A stretch of 64,000 nucleotides of DNA, from contig JAVIAB010000159.1 of NCBI GenBank assembly GCA_032433765.1, positions 57,047,542 to 57,111,541 of the forward strand. Direction: 5' to 3'. Within the stretch, counting starts at the first letter, position 1, and each line of letters opens with the position of its first letter. Both the position numbers and the translations under genes were made by a program. Positions 24,637 through 35,551 of the stretch are shown one piece after another. The stretch comes from Megaustenia siamemsis (taxonomy: Eukaryota > Mollusca > Gastropoda > Stylommatophora > Ariophantidae). The notes beneath the pieces were generated by a model, which saw nothing but the letters and a program-made list of their open reading frames with translations, did not search any database and was not told the DNA's origin.

Positions 24637-25362
24637 GTTCGGTAAACTCACAGAAAAGGTCTGCAACAACGGGAAACTAGCACTAATGACCAAACTCTTA
24701 ATATATCAAACTTGTATGCATTGCACACTACTATATGGATCTGAATCCTGTACAACATACGAACAACGGCTAAATGTCTTCCACACGCGATGTCTCCTTA
24801 GTCTTACTTATAATGTACATCAAATGGCAGGACACGATAACCAACTAACTATCCTGCAAAGTGTTAAAACCCCAACCATCCTGTCGATGCACATATGTCG
24901 AAAACTACGATGGCTGGGGCACTTCCAGCGAATGGACGAAAGAGGCATCCCCAAGCAAATACTATATGGTGAACTAACACACGGAAAAAGCCGTATCGGC
25001 AGACCTAAACTACAATATAGCGATATATGTAAATCATCTCTGAATGACGTCTCCGTCTGTGAAAATGACTGGGAACATCTAGCAAGTGATCGTTCATCAT
25101 GGAGAACATGTATAAGGAATGGTCTAACATCATTTGAGACTGTGCTAAGGGAAAACATAGAAGAGAAAAGACTCATGAAAAAGTATGGAAAATCATGTGT
25201 ATCAGTGGGTCTGACTTGATAATTCTATGGCCGTGTGTGTTTGTCAAACATTGGTAGAATTAGCCACGAGAGAAACTGTTCGACAAAAACAAAACCTGAT
25301 AAACCCAAAAAAATGTGTTCAATAGCCTCCACTAGACCGTCTGACAAGACGAAAAGGACCAC
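24637..25362 (+). mobile_element. LINE-A C-terminal fragment
   Basis: An open frame (24686-25219) covers the region after the RT: KLLIYQTC, LLYGSES, RKLRWLGHFQRMDERG, GRPKLQYSDICK, ending with a stop before the finger-like end, which continues in another frame. The 3' end matches that of the copy at 4373 (CTCCACTAGACCGTCTGACA). It reads across the position where the 4.8-kb copy is frameshifted. Confidence 0.88.
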
Positions 25363-25728
25363 ATAGTTTGGCGTTATGTTCACTCTTTTTTTCACTTACA
25401 GTACTAAAGATTATGTTAGTTGATGTCGATTTCCTTGTTGTGCTATGTGTCCAATTAGGAAATAAGTTAATCACAATTAATTCTCGGTATGTGTTTTCGC
25501 AGTACTTATATTTACCCATAACACTAGCACATAATCGTCTGCGAATAAACTCGCATTAATATATGGATAAAAAGACACTACTTTACCATGCATGTCTTTA
25601 TCTGAGCACCATTGCACAAATATAGATACATATTGCTCTATTTTGCTGACTACAGATGCGTCTTGACAGGCGCGGTTAAAATCTTGCACACATCTCCTGG
25701 ATGATTCAGTTATCCTGGAACAAAACAG

Positions 25729-26109
25729 CTTAATGTGAGTGCAGCGGTCAGCATAAAGATAAGTAAATCACGACCAGTCATGCAGGTGAGTAACACAAAA
25801 TCAACTTAATGTGAGTGTAGCGGTCAGCATAAAGATAAGTAAATCATAACCAGTCATGCAGGTGAGTAACATAAAATCAACTTAATGTGAGTGTAACGGT
25901 CAGCATAAAGATAAGTAAATCATAACCAGTCATGCAGGTGAGGAACACAAAAACAACATAATGTGAGTGTAGCGGTCAGCATAAAGATAAGTAAATCACG
26001 ACCAGTCATGCAGGTGAGGAACACAAAAACAATATAATGTGAGTGCAGCGGTCAGCATAAAGATAAGTAAATCACGACCTAGTCATGCACATGAGTAAAA
26101 CAAAGAACT
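25729..26109. repeat. 76-bp minisatellite, five copies
   Basis: Units begin at 25729, 25805, 25881, 25957 and 26033. Each contains the splice-donor-like catgCAG|GTGAGTaac or a one-base variant (gtgaggaac). Confidence 0.92.
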
Positions 26110-26324
26110 TAATATGAAGAGAAAACAATACAATTAAGAACGTTGTAGTAGGTTCTACTGCAGCAATGTTAACTAGCGTCAGCTTGTGCTGTATGTGTGC
26201 CTGATATATACGGAGCTGTAAACCGTCATTTAAACCGTAGACAGAATGCATGTTTCCGTTCTGTATTCTATATTATTAGTAGTCAGTAAGAACATACACC
26301 CATATCAAGCAGCAAACTTCAGTC

Positions 26325-26560
26325 GCAAGCGATAGATATTCATCCTTAGCAACAGACGTCAATCCCTAGAAATAGGTGTATCCCTTTCAGCAGATGTAAT
26401 CCCTCACAATGTTCATTCATCTGTAGCAACAGACGTCAATCCCTAGAAATAGATGTATCCCTTTCAGCAGACGTAATCCCTCACAATGTTCATTCATCTG
26501 TAGCAACAGGGATTCATCTCTAACAACATACGTTCATTTCTAACAACGGACATTCAACAC
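26325..26560. repeat. Short degenerate tandem repeat (~83 bp, two full copies)
   Basis: The block gacgtcaatccctagaaata plus the following ctttcagcaga...tcatctgtagcaaca is duplicated, with partial degenerate copies on both sides built on a ttcatct..agcaaca motif. Confidence 0.7.
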
Positions 26561-26829
26561 CTTACGCCCATACAACAGAAAACTCTTGTTCTGACATTGT
26601 CCAAACATTATTTCGCCATGCGACATCTGCATTGAGTGTTTTAGTTTGTTTACGACAAAAGACTGAGTGTTTCCATTGTTACATGACATAAACAAATAGT
26701 TCTTCCACCCCCTCAATCGTGTATAAGCTCAAGAATAACAGAAAGGAAATCATGTAGTTGGAAATTACAATTAATAGAAACAAAATTACGTGAATGAAAT
26801 GTCAGAATTGAAATATATAAAAACTATGT

Positions 26830-27285
26830 TTAGATCGGTGCTATACAGAACCAATTCTGACCTATGGAAGCGAATCATGGACAGTAGACAAACAAATGAA
26901 AAGACGATTAGAGGCCACAGAGATGGGATTTCTCAGAAGAATGTTGAAAGTTCCCTGGACAGCTAAAAAGACCAATCGAGAGGAAGTTCTCGAAGAGGCC
27001 AATACAAAAAAGGGAGCTCTTAAAAAACATCAGAAAGAAGCAATCAACATTTTTCGGGCACATCATGAGAAGAGGAAAGTTGGAATTCTTGGTTACAAGT
27101 GGCAAACTAAAAGGAAAGAGAGATCGCGGGCGACAACGAGAGAAAATATTGGATAGCTTGGTGTCATGGCATGGAAAACAGTCAACAACAGAACTGATAC
27201 GATGCACTGTAGATAGAAGATTGTGGAGGAACATAATCACCTACGCCAACCGGTATGGCACATGAAGATGATGATGATGTTTAGA
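26830..27285 (+). mobile_element. LINE-C C-terminal fragment with (GAT)n tail
   Basis: SESWTVDKQMKRRLEATEMG, RRMLKVPWTAKKTN, then after a frameshift RRGKLEFLVTSGK and a tail with SLVSWHGKQSTTELIRC, ending TYANRYGT and a GAT-repeat tail. Confidence 0.85.
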
Positions 27286-27948
27286 TCTTTAACTCCTTTC
27301 GTACATTTCACCGCAATGAGTGTCATGCCGTTTTCTGCAGCGTACGTTTCGCCGCATAGTGCGCCACGATCAAATTGATTAATGTGAACGCCATCAAACC
27401 ATATTCTTTTTACATGTCCTGTATCATCTTGGTATTGGTGAAGTATAATACCTTGTTCAATTATCTAAAAATTCACATATAATATGTTATATGTAGATTG
27501 ATTCTTAAAACCATGAACAATGTTGTCTCTGAAATATTTTCCGTTACGTCGATAAAAAGCTACCGTGCGGAAAGAGTTAAGTAACGAGTTTACAAATCAG
27601 TTTTAATCAGTCGCAATTGTGTAGGTGAAACTGACAGAGAGTGGTGGGGCAATATAGTGGTACAATGAGGAGGACCTCAGAAAGTGGGCTTATCTATCCT
27701 GGTAGTGAAACTTCGGGTATAAACTGCTATCAGCGAATGATTGACAAATAAATGACTGGTATGGCACTGCAGGGCCAGTATTCTGTCGAGCATCCCTAGG
27801 ATGTTCTTGTTTTTACATAGAAAAATTAAGTCATATTTATAATTACTTCTATTTCTCATTTAAATTAGAAATTATTTTGTTGTAGATACTTCAGTATTAG
27901 TTAGCTATGTAGGGCTAAATATATTTACTAACATATATTTGTGTATGT
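27286..27948. other. Stretch with nothing recognised
   Basis: No RT motif, tandem repeat or exon pattern seen. Confidence 0.3.
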
Positions 27949-28042
27949 ATTATTTATTCCTGCTGAAGGCCTATTGGGCCGAAACGTCGCTTTGTTGTGT
28001 CGCTCATTAATTACAAAAACCATTAAACATACCATTTTTTTG
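27949..28042 (+). mobile_element. Penelope-like terminal repeat with hammerhead-like motif (plus orientation)
   Basis: Inverted partner of 28366-28460. It contains CTGCTGA (27960-27966), a GGCC/GGCC stem with loop TATTG (27968-27980), GAAA (27981-27984) and CGTC. This is the layout of the minimal hammerhead ribozymes known from Penelope-like elements, except that CTGATGA reads CTGCTGA. Confidence 0.6.
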
Positions 28043-28124
28043 TTCAATTCTTTTTATATTCTCCTTTACACTCAGCTTAACTGCAGATTCGCATTTGTAT
28101 GCGGTACTTTTACATTGGCCCACA

Positions 28125-28345
28125 ATTAACACGCTGCAACATCTAGTCAGGACAGTTGCCTTGACCCCCTCACTTTTAACAAGACGCAACTTCAAGCCAG
28201 AAAAGTTGTCTTGATCTCCCCCCCCCCCCCCATTTAACAAGTCGCAACTTGTAGTTAGAACAGTTGCCTTGACCACCCTCCACCTTCCCCCCCCCCCCTT
28301 TTAACAAGCCGCAACTTCTAACCAGAACATTTGTCTTGACTGGGA
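28125..28345. repeat. ~45-bp minisatellite, first block (about four copies)
   Basis: Same unit as the large array at 30.04-31.66 kb (taacaag.cgcaactt, agtcagaacagttgcctt) with C-runs of variable length. Separated from it by the Penelope-like element. Confidence 0.9.
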
Positions 28346-28365
28346 AAATTGAAATTAAAAAATCG

Positions 28366-28460
28366 AAAAAATGGTATGGTAAAAGCTTTACGTGATTAGT
28401 GGACGATACAGATTTAAACGACGTTTCAGTCTAATAGGCCTTCAGCAGGAACAAACAAAC
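28366..28460 (-). ncRNA. Hammerhead-like motif in Penelope-like terminal repeat (minus orientation)
   Basis: Reverse complement reads cctgctgaaggcctattaga then ctGAAACGTC. It has the same CTGCTGA core variant as the inverted copy at 27.96 kb, and stem II is imperfect (GGCC opposite GACT). Activity is doubtful. Confidence 0.4.
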
Positions 28461-28744
28461 AATACGGTCACACAGATATGTAAGTAAATAAAAGTAATCC
28501 TACATAGATAATTAGTAACGAACATCCAAAACAAAATAATCGAAATTGATTAAAGAAAGGAAAAATGACTTCTCTGTGTCGTGGACCGTGGTCAGAATGG
28601 GAAAAGGGCGAGTCACACGGTTCTAGCTGTAATTATACCCTCTGGTCAGGTGAAGGGTTCTAAAAATATACGAGCGGGGGGAACGATGTCTAGGTAACCT
28701 CGACTGCAAAGACACTGACAATGTCTAAAAGTATCTAAGGGCCC

Positions 28745-28887
28745 GTAAATACATGTACACACACACACAAATGTGTGTTTACATATATACACGTACAAAC
28801 AGACATGCACCTACTTATACATATCAACATACACCTACATATACATACATATATATGCATACATACTTGCACACACATACAAGCATG

Positions 28888-28945
<58 letters not shown>
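28745..28945. repeat. CA/TA-rich microsatellite
   Basis: acacacac, atacata and long TA runs (28888-28943). Three overlapping plus frames of Y/I/T/H residues here are artefacts. Confidence 0.85.
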
Positions 28946-28946
<1 letters not shown>

Positions 28947-30039
28947 TTAACATATGTACACACACATGTATGTGCACACCCATACAGGGACAATCATTTA
29001 TGTGTAGAAATGTGCGCAAAACGCACATATCACCAGAAGAGTACACACCGAGGTCAGTGTGGAAAAACAGAGGAAATAGAACAGTAGAATAACAGGTACT
29101 CAAAAGTCTGAGAGTGGGGTACAATAAAAACATATGAGGGGTAAGTAGCACAGAATATAGAGGTGTAGGAGAACACCGAAGTGTCTCAATGGGGACTAGT
29201 GGAGGTGAGCTATGAATGACATGACATAGTAGATAGACTAAAGAGCCCAAACATGGGCAGTAGAGAAGGCTATGCAAAAGGGAAGGAGCAATCGAAAGGG
29301 AACTATGTGTACGAGTGTGATACATTCATGCCCCTTGGGGTCAGCGAGCCATACTAGACTATGAAGCGGTTCTCCAAAGCGAATCGGCTGCGGTCGCCAG
29401 AGTGACAAAGGACAATACCGGTGATACAGATGTCGTCTTTGCCCTTGTGATCTTGGGAGTTGAAATGGGAAGATACTGGAGTGCCAGTATTCTGTTGAAC
29501 ATCTCGTAGATGTTCACAAAATCTTTTCGCTAATCGTCGTCCAGACTCGCCAATGTACGTCATGTGGCATCGTTGGCATATGATGGCATAAATAACGTTA
29601 CGTGACACACATGTGAAGCCGTGCTTGATCTTGAACCGTCCATTAGGGAATAAGACCGAGCCAGTAGGGAACACAGAGGCACAGGTGATACAGTTCCGAC
29701 AACAAGGGGCCGTATCGAAGTATTGATGAACGGAACGAGGGAGATGGCTCCTAACCATAATATCTCCCAAATTCCTGTCGCGCTTGAAGGCGATCATCGG
29801 GGGATCACTGAAAAGTAGACGGGTAATGGGATCAGAGAGGGGAATGGAACGGTAGCGGTATCTTCACAGTAGCTACATTGAAAGGGTGATACGTAAGGGT
29901 GAGTATGGTTCTCTCAGAAGGGGGGGGGTGGAATTAGTGAGTGCCTCGGGACAGGAGATAAGGAGGACTCGCTTGAGGGCAGACTGGACGATCGAATCTG
30001 GATAAAACCAACGGCTGAAGAAACCTAACATTTTTGTCT

Positions 30040-31662
30040 TGACGCCCCATTAACAAGCCGCAACATCTAGTCAGAATAGTTGTCTTGACTCCCCTTTAAC
30101 ATACATGAACGTCTAGTAAGAACAGTTGCCTTCACTCCCCATTAACAAGCCGCAACTTCTAGTCAGAACAGTTGCCTTCACTCCCCATTAACAAGCCGCA
30201 ACTTCTAGTCAGAACAGTTGCCTTCACTCCCCATTAACAAGCCGCAACTTCTAGTCAGAACAGTTGCCTTGACACTCCCTCCCCCCATTAACAAGCCTCA
30301 ACTTCTAGTCAGAACAGTGGACTTGACACTCCCTCCCCCCATTAACAAGCCTCAACTTCAAGTCAGAACAGTTGCCTTAACCCCCCGATTAACAAGCCTC
30401 AACAACTAGTCAGATCAGTTGCCTTGATTCCCCATTAACAAGCAGCAACATCTAGTCAGAACAGTTGCCTTGACCCCCCACCCCATTAACAAGCCGCAAC
30501 TTCTAGTCAGAACAGTTGCCTTGACCCCCCACCCCATTAACAAGCCGCAACTTCTAGTCAGAACAGTTGCCTTGACAGCCCCCCCCCATTAACAAGCCTC
30601 AACTTCTAGTCAGAACAGTTGCCTTAACACCCGCTCCCCCCATTAACAAGCCTCAACTTCTAGTCAGAACTGTTGCCTTGACATCCCCCCCCCATTAACA
30701 AGCCTCAACAACTAGTCAGATCAGTTGCCTTGATTCCCCATTAACAAGCAGCAACATCTAGTCAGAACAGTTGCCTTGACCCCTCCATTAACAAGCCTCA
30801 ACTTCTAGTCAGATCAGTTGCCTTGATTCCCCATTAACAAGCAGCAACATCTAGTCAGAACAGTTGCCTTGACCCCTTCATTAACAAGCCTCAACTTCTA
30901 GTCAGATCAGTTGCCTTGATTCCCCATTAACAAGCAGCAACATCTAGTCAGAACAGTTGCCTTGACCCCTCCATTAACAAGCCTCAACATCTAGTCAGAT
31001 CAGTTGCCTTGATTCCCCATTAACAAGCAGCAACATCTAGTCAGAACAGTTGCCTTGACCCCTTCATTAACAAGCCTCAACTTCTAGTCAGAACAGTTGC
31101 CTTGACCCCTTCATTAACAAGCCTCAACTTCTAGTCAGAACAGTTGCCTTGACCCCCCGATTAACAAGCCTCAACAACTAGTCAGATCAGTTGCCTTGAT
31201 TCCTCATTAACAAGCAGCAACATCTAGTCAGAACAGTTGCCTTGACCCCTCCATTAACAAGCCTCAACTTCTAGTCAGATCAGTTGCCTTGATTCCCCAT
31301 TAACAAGCAGCAACATCTAGTCAGAACAGTCGCCTTGACCTCCCATTAACAAGCCTCAACTTCAAGTCAGAACAGTTGCCTTGACCCCTCCATTAATAAG
31401 CCTCAACTTCTAGTCAGAACAGTTGCCTTGACCCTTCCATTAAGAAGCCTCAACTTCAAGTCAGAACAGTTGCCTTGACCTCCCGATTAACAAGCCTCAA
31501 CAACTAATCAGATCAGTTGCCTTGATTCCCCATTAACAAGCAGCAACCTTCTAGTCAGAACAGTTGCCTTGACCTCCCATTAACAAGCCTCAGCTTCAAG
31601 TCAGAACAGTTGCCTTGACCCCTCCATTAACAAGCCTCAACTTCTAGTCAGAAGAGTTAATT
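30040..31662. repeat. ~45-bp minisatellite, main block (about 35 copies)
   Basis: Unit: (cccc)attaacaagcctcaactt then ctagtcagaacagttgccttgac. Copies vary mainly in C-run length and at agcc/agca and acttc/acatc. A two-unit higher-order pattern (cagcaacatc unit alternating with cctcaacttc unit) is visible from ~30.7 to 31.3 kb. Confidence 0.95.
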
Positions 31663-32149
31663 AAATATGAAGTATCATTACTACCACACGGAAACAACGT
31701 AAAACTGTCATGTGACCGTCAAAATGTCTGATACAGAGATGCAGGTTCTTCCATGTCTACACTTTCATGACGGGAAATGTCACCAACTTAGAGACCTGAC
31801 AACGGCATACACCAACAATATTCACATCGTCATATTAGAGCGCACTCAGTAAATGCAAAATATGAATGAAACAAGAAATCCACCAGGTCTAAACAGCCAT
31901 CACTCTATGTCAAGCAAACAAATAAATACAGAGAATGACATAGCTGACAATATTTCTTATACTGAATGTAATAATATTACAAGCAAACTGAAATGTAATT
32001 CCTTGTTCCCCTGTTCACGTGGGTCACTATAAATGTAACCGTTACGATCTAATGGGTGACCACCACTCTAAAACAAAGTGTAAAGCTTAGCGAGGTCACC
32101 CGTAACGTTTGCATGTCTATCTTCAAGAAATAAATTAAGTCAAAGCAAA
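31663..32149. other. Stretch with nothing recognised
   Basis: Single-copy-looking sequence with no exon or repeat that I can support. Confidence 0.3.
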
Positions 32150-32590
32150 TTATGTGGAGTAGGACAGATGAAATCAAAGATGTGTGGTGTATATAGGCAG
32201 ACTTTGGGAAATGTTAATACACACTCGGAAAATAATGTGGAGTAAAAGTAAAAAAAGAAAGTAAAGGGCCCCCATCACGCCAATTGGCGTAAGGGAATAT
32301 GGAGTTAGTGACCATATATTTTACAGACCTTTAGCACATGATTTTTGGGTAATGTGTCGGTATTACGCCCATGTCGCTTTACTTTCCCCAAAAATGTGCG
32401 TTACCCATTTAAGGCTGGGTGAACCCGGAGACTGTCGGTTGGGATCAACCCTACTTCTTGTCCGTTATAGTCCGGTACACTAACCACTGAGCTATCGCGG
32501 CTGCCAATGTGGAGTGGGAAAGAGAAAATATAAGATGCATGGTATAAAGGGAGACTTTGAGCAAATGTTAATACTCACCCGCAAAATAAT
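32150..32590. repeat. ~90-bp duplication split by a SINE
   Basis: atgtggagtaggacag...gcagactttgggaaatgtta (from 32153) is repeated, diverged, after the SINE (atgtggagtgggaaag...gagactttgagcaaatgtta). The SINE is flanked by aatgtggagt on both sides, consistent with a target-site duplication or with insertion at the junction of the two units. Confidence 0.65.
32245..32505 (-). mobile_element. tRNA-derived SINE, copy 2 (minus strand)
   Basis: Reverse complement starts ggcagccgcgatagctcagt with a good A-box (TAGCTCAGTGGTTAG), a B-box-like GGTTGATCCC, then TCACCCAGCCTTAAATGGGT and a GGGGAAAGTAAAGCG block, ending with a TTTACTTT-type tail. Confidence 0.75.
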
Positions 32591-32835
32591 CCAAACATCT
32601 CCCCATTGAAAACTAGATCTCTGCCTCCTCTGTTTTTCATATAGCGAAACGCGTTAATTCTAGCAACACAGTTCTCCAGTTTGAAACAGTCGGTTTCCGT
32701 AGCAGAAAGTATAGCAGCCTCTAAACAACCAACATAAGGAATAAATCTTTATGGAACAATTTACACAAAACAGAACATTAATTGTTGATTGAACCCTGCC
32801 TTACATTATTGTCTCCGTCAGTATTTAATTTATAT

Positions 32836-33405
<570 letters not shown>

Positions 33406-34798
33406 GAGAGTCAGATATATAGATAGAAAAACCATATCTACTGACGACAGTCTGTGTATATTAATCACGAACATTATAATATTAACACATCACATATTTT
33501 ATACCAAGTTTATCCCATATAATGTCCATTCAAATGTTAGCACAAATGACCCTTTGGAACAGTTGCATTTAACCAAGTGAATAAATGAATGGAGACAAAT
33601 ACTAATTATGGAATATTATTATGGAGGGAAACTACCGACTCGATTGATCTGCGAATCATTTCAACGGGAGAATAAAGATTACATCACACGGAAACAAAAT
33701 AACAACAAATAATCCACAACAGAAAAAAATAAAGCATAAAAGACAATCCGAAGCAGAATCAAATCCCTACTACACGACACAACGCCTTGCCATGAGATAC
33801 AAGCGTTTGAGCACACGTCCAACTAAGCTACCTAAAATTATAGCTACCAGTGGTGATGTCTTTCATGCATGTCTACTCATGAAGTACAGATCCTGATCCT
33901 GTCTATTGTTCTTTGTTTTTTTTCTTCTTCTGTTGTTCATTATTTATGATCTTTATTTTCTGTGTGATGTCAACATACTGCTCTCCTGATGTGATTAGCT
34001 GATAAATCACTGACCGTTAAACAAGACGTTTGTGGCCTACCTGTCAAGTCAAATAGAACATTAAACTTCTAGACTCACAAATCGTTTCCTAAGTAACCAA
34101 CTGGAAGAACACAAAAACAGAACAGAGAAAGTACTTGATGAGCTATATATCCTGTATTTGGCTTATCAAAGCAAATCTCCTCAGGTCTGTGTGTCTCTTT
34201 ATGTGTTCACCATGTTTCTGTTGTCTTACACAAATTACAACTTACCGTCCTTACTCTATGCTCATGTTCTTTATGAGTATCTTTGTGCAGCACCACCGAG
34301 AATGGCGTGTAACTTACCAACCAGAACCAGGACACAAGTCACGTAAGCAGCTTTCATCATGTCTCCTTTTGGCCGATCGTCTTGTCACGCAGTGTCAAGT
34401 AGCAGTCGTTGTTGATTTTGAAAGTCCGGAGATAGCTTGAGTTGAATCCAAAAGGTATCCAAGGCTATATATAGCATATAGCGATATTATAAATCTTGTG
34501 ATTACATAAAAAGAAAGCAATAAAAAATACCAGTTTATAACGTTTATTATGAGTCATAACTAATTAAATATTGTAATTTCGTCAGCGTCCATGCGTTTTG
34601 TTGGAAATTACAAATTGTGTATCCCTCCCCCTTACTGGTACACTTTATTTGATTCGTTAAATATATATTACATGTGCGCAGTACAATCCCATTGGTTAGG
34701 TCCTAGACTCGTGCTGATGTTGCAAGCAGGGAACAGATAGTAAACGTCAGGTAATTGTTTAAATGCACAACTTATTAATTAAGTTGGTGCAGTACCAA
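33406..34798. other. 1.4 kb with no gene recognised
   Basis: AT-rich. Small open frames (for example 34135-34440) have no motif, and no exon or repeat is supportable. Confidence 0.35.
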
Positions 34799-35125
34799 TC
34801 ATCATCATCATCACCATGCGCAATACCGATCGGCGTAGACGATCATGTCCTTCCACAATTCTCTATCTACAGTGCATCGAATCAGTTCTGTTGTTGACTG
34901 TTGTCTATGCCATGGCACCAAGCTATCTAGTATTTTCTCTCTTTGTCGTGCGGGATATCTCTTTCCTTATATTTTGCCAGTTGTAACCAAGTATTCCAAC
35001 TTTCCTCTTCTCATGATGTGCCCGAAGAATGTTGATTGTTTCTTTCTGATATTTTTAGGAGCTACCTTTTGTGTTAGCCCATTTGATAATTTCCTCGCTG
35101 GTCTTTTTACTAGTACCAATAGGGA
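34799..35125 (-). mobile_element. LINE-C 3'-end fragment with (GAT)n tail
   Basis: Begins catcatcatcatcaccatg, then the family's 3' end. Minus translation reads KQSTFFGHIMRRGKLEYLVT. Truncated 5' near 35120. Confidence 0.85.
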
Positions 35126-35551
35126 GAATAAACCGACACGTAACCAAATATCTAGAGACACCAGAATATACTAAAAAAAGAACTTTCTTTCTCTGAGACG
35201 TTATTTCAGCAGTTAAATGACGTACCCAGTTGAATAAAGGAAATGCGCATTACAGTTTTATATTGATCAATAATTATGTGTTGTTATTTTAAAAATAAAA
35301 CCCGTCTTCATACGAGGCTATTTTCTGAGGAAAATTCCACTGACCCAATTTATTATGACGTCACACTACCGGGGAAGGCAACATTCAGTCTGATAGAAGC
35401 TACATAAAATATGGTTCAACATTTTAGTAACAAAGTTATTGACTTCGGTTTTCTGGCTATTGGAGAAATGTGAAACATCAAAAACCAGTCACATTAAACG
35501 TGGGCCCTACAGGAAGTATTTTGTTATATCATGTTCAAACTTATGATCTAT
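35126..35551. other. Stretch with nothing recognised
   Basis: No exon or repeat recognised between two LINE copies. Confidence 0.3.

Larger units (their letters stand above)
28350..30035 (-). mobile_element. Penelope-like element (RT C-terminus plus GIY-YIG), 5' truncated
   Basis: Minus translation from ~30030 begins with GFFSRWFYPDSIV and LTYHPFNVATVKIPLPF-type sequence, then an open frame (29797-29354) with MIAFKRDRNLGDIMVRSHL, a CxxC-rich linker and a GIY-YIG endonuclease: VIYAIICQRC, TYIGESGRRLAKRF, EH, and a late glutamate in LENRFI. At least one frameshift separates the RT part from the GIY-YIG part. A TA/CA microsatellite (28745-28945) lies in the 3' region, and the hammerhead-like terminal repeat is at 28366-28460. 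The catalytic RT core is missing, so it is a dead copy. Confidence 0.85.

Noticed and set aside
29354..29797. Stand-alone GIY-YIG endonuclease gene
   Set aside because: Upstream translation on the same strand is Penelope-type RT sequence, so the domain belongs to a truncated retroelement.
15487..31662. Minisatellites as CRISPR-like arrays
   Set aside because: Units are contiguous with no unique spacers, and the genome is clearly eukaryotic.
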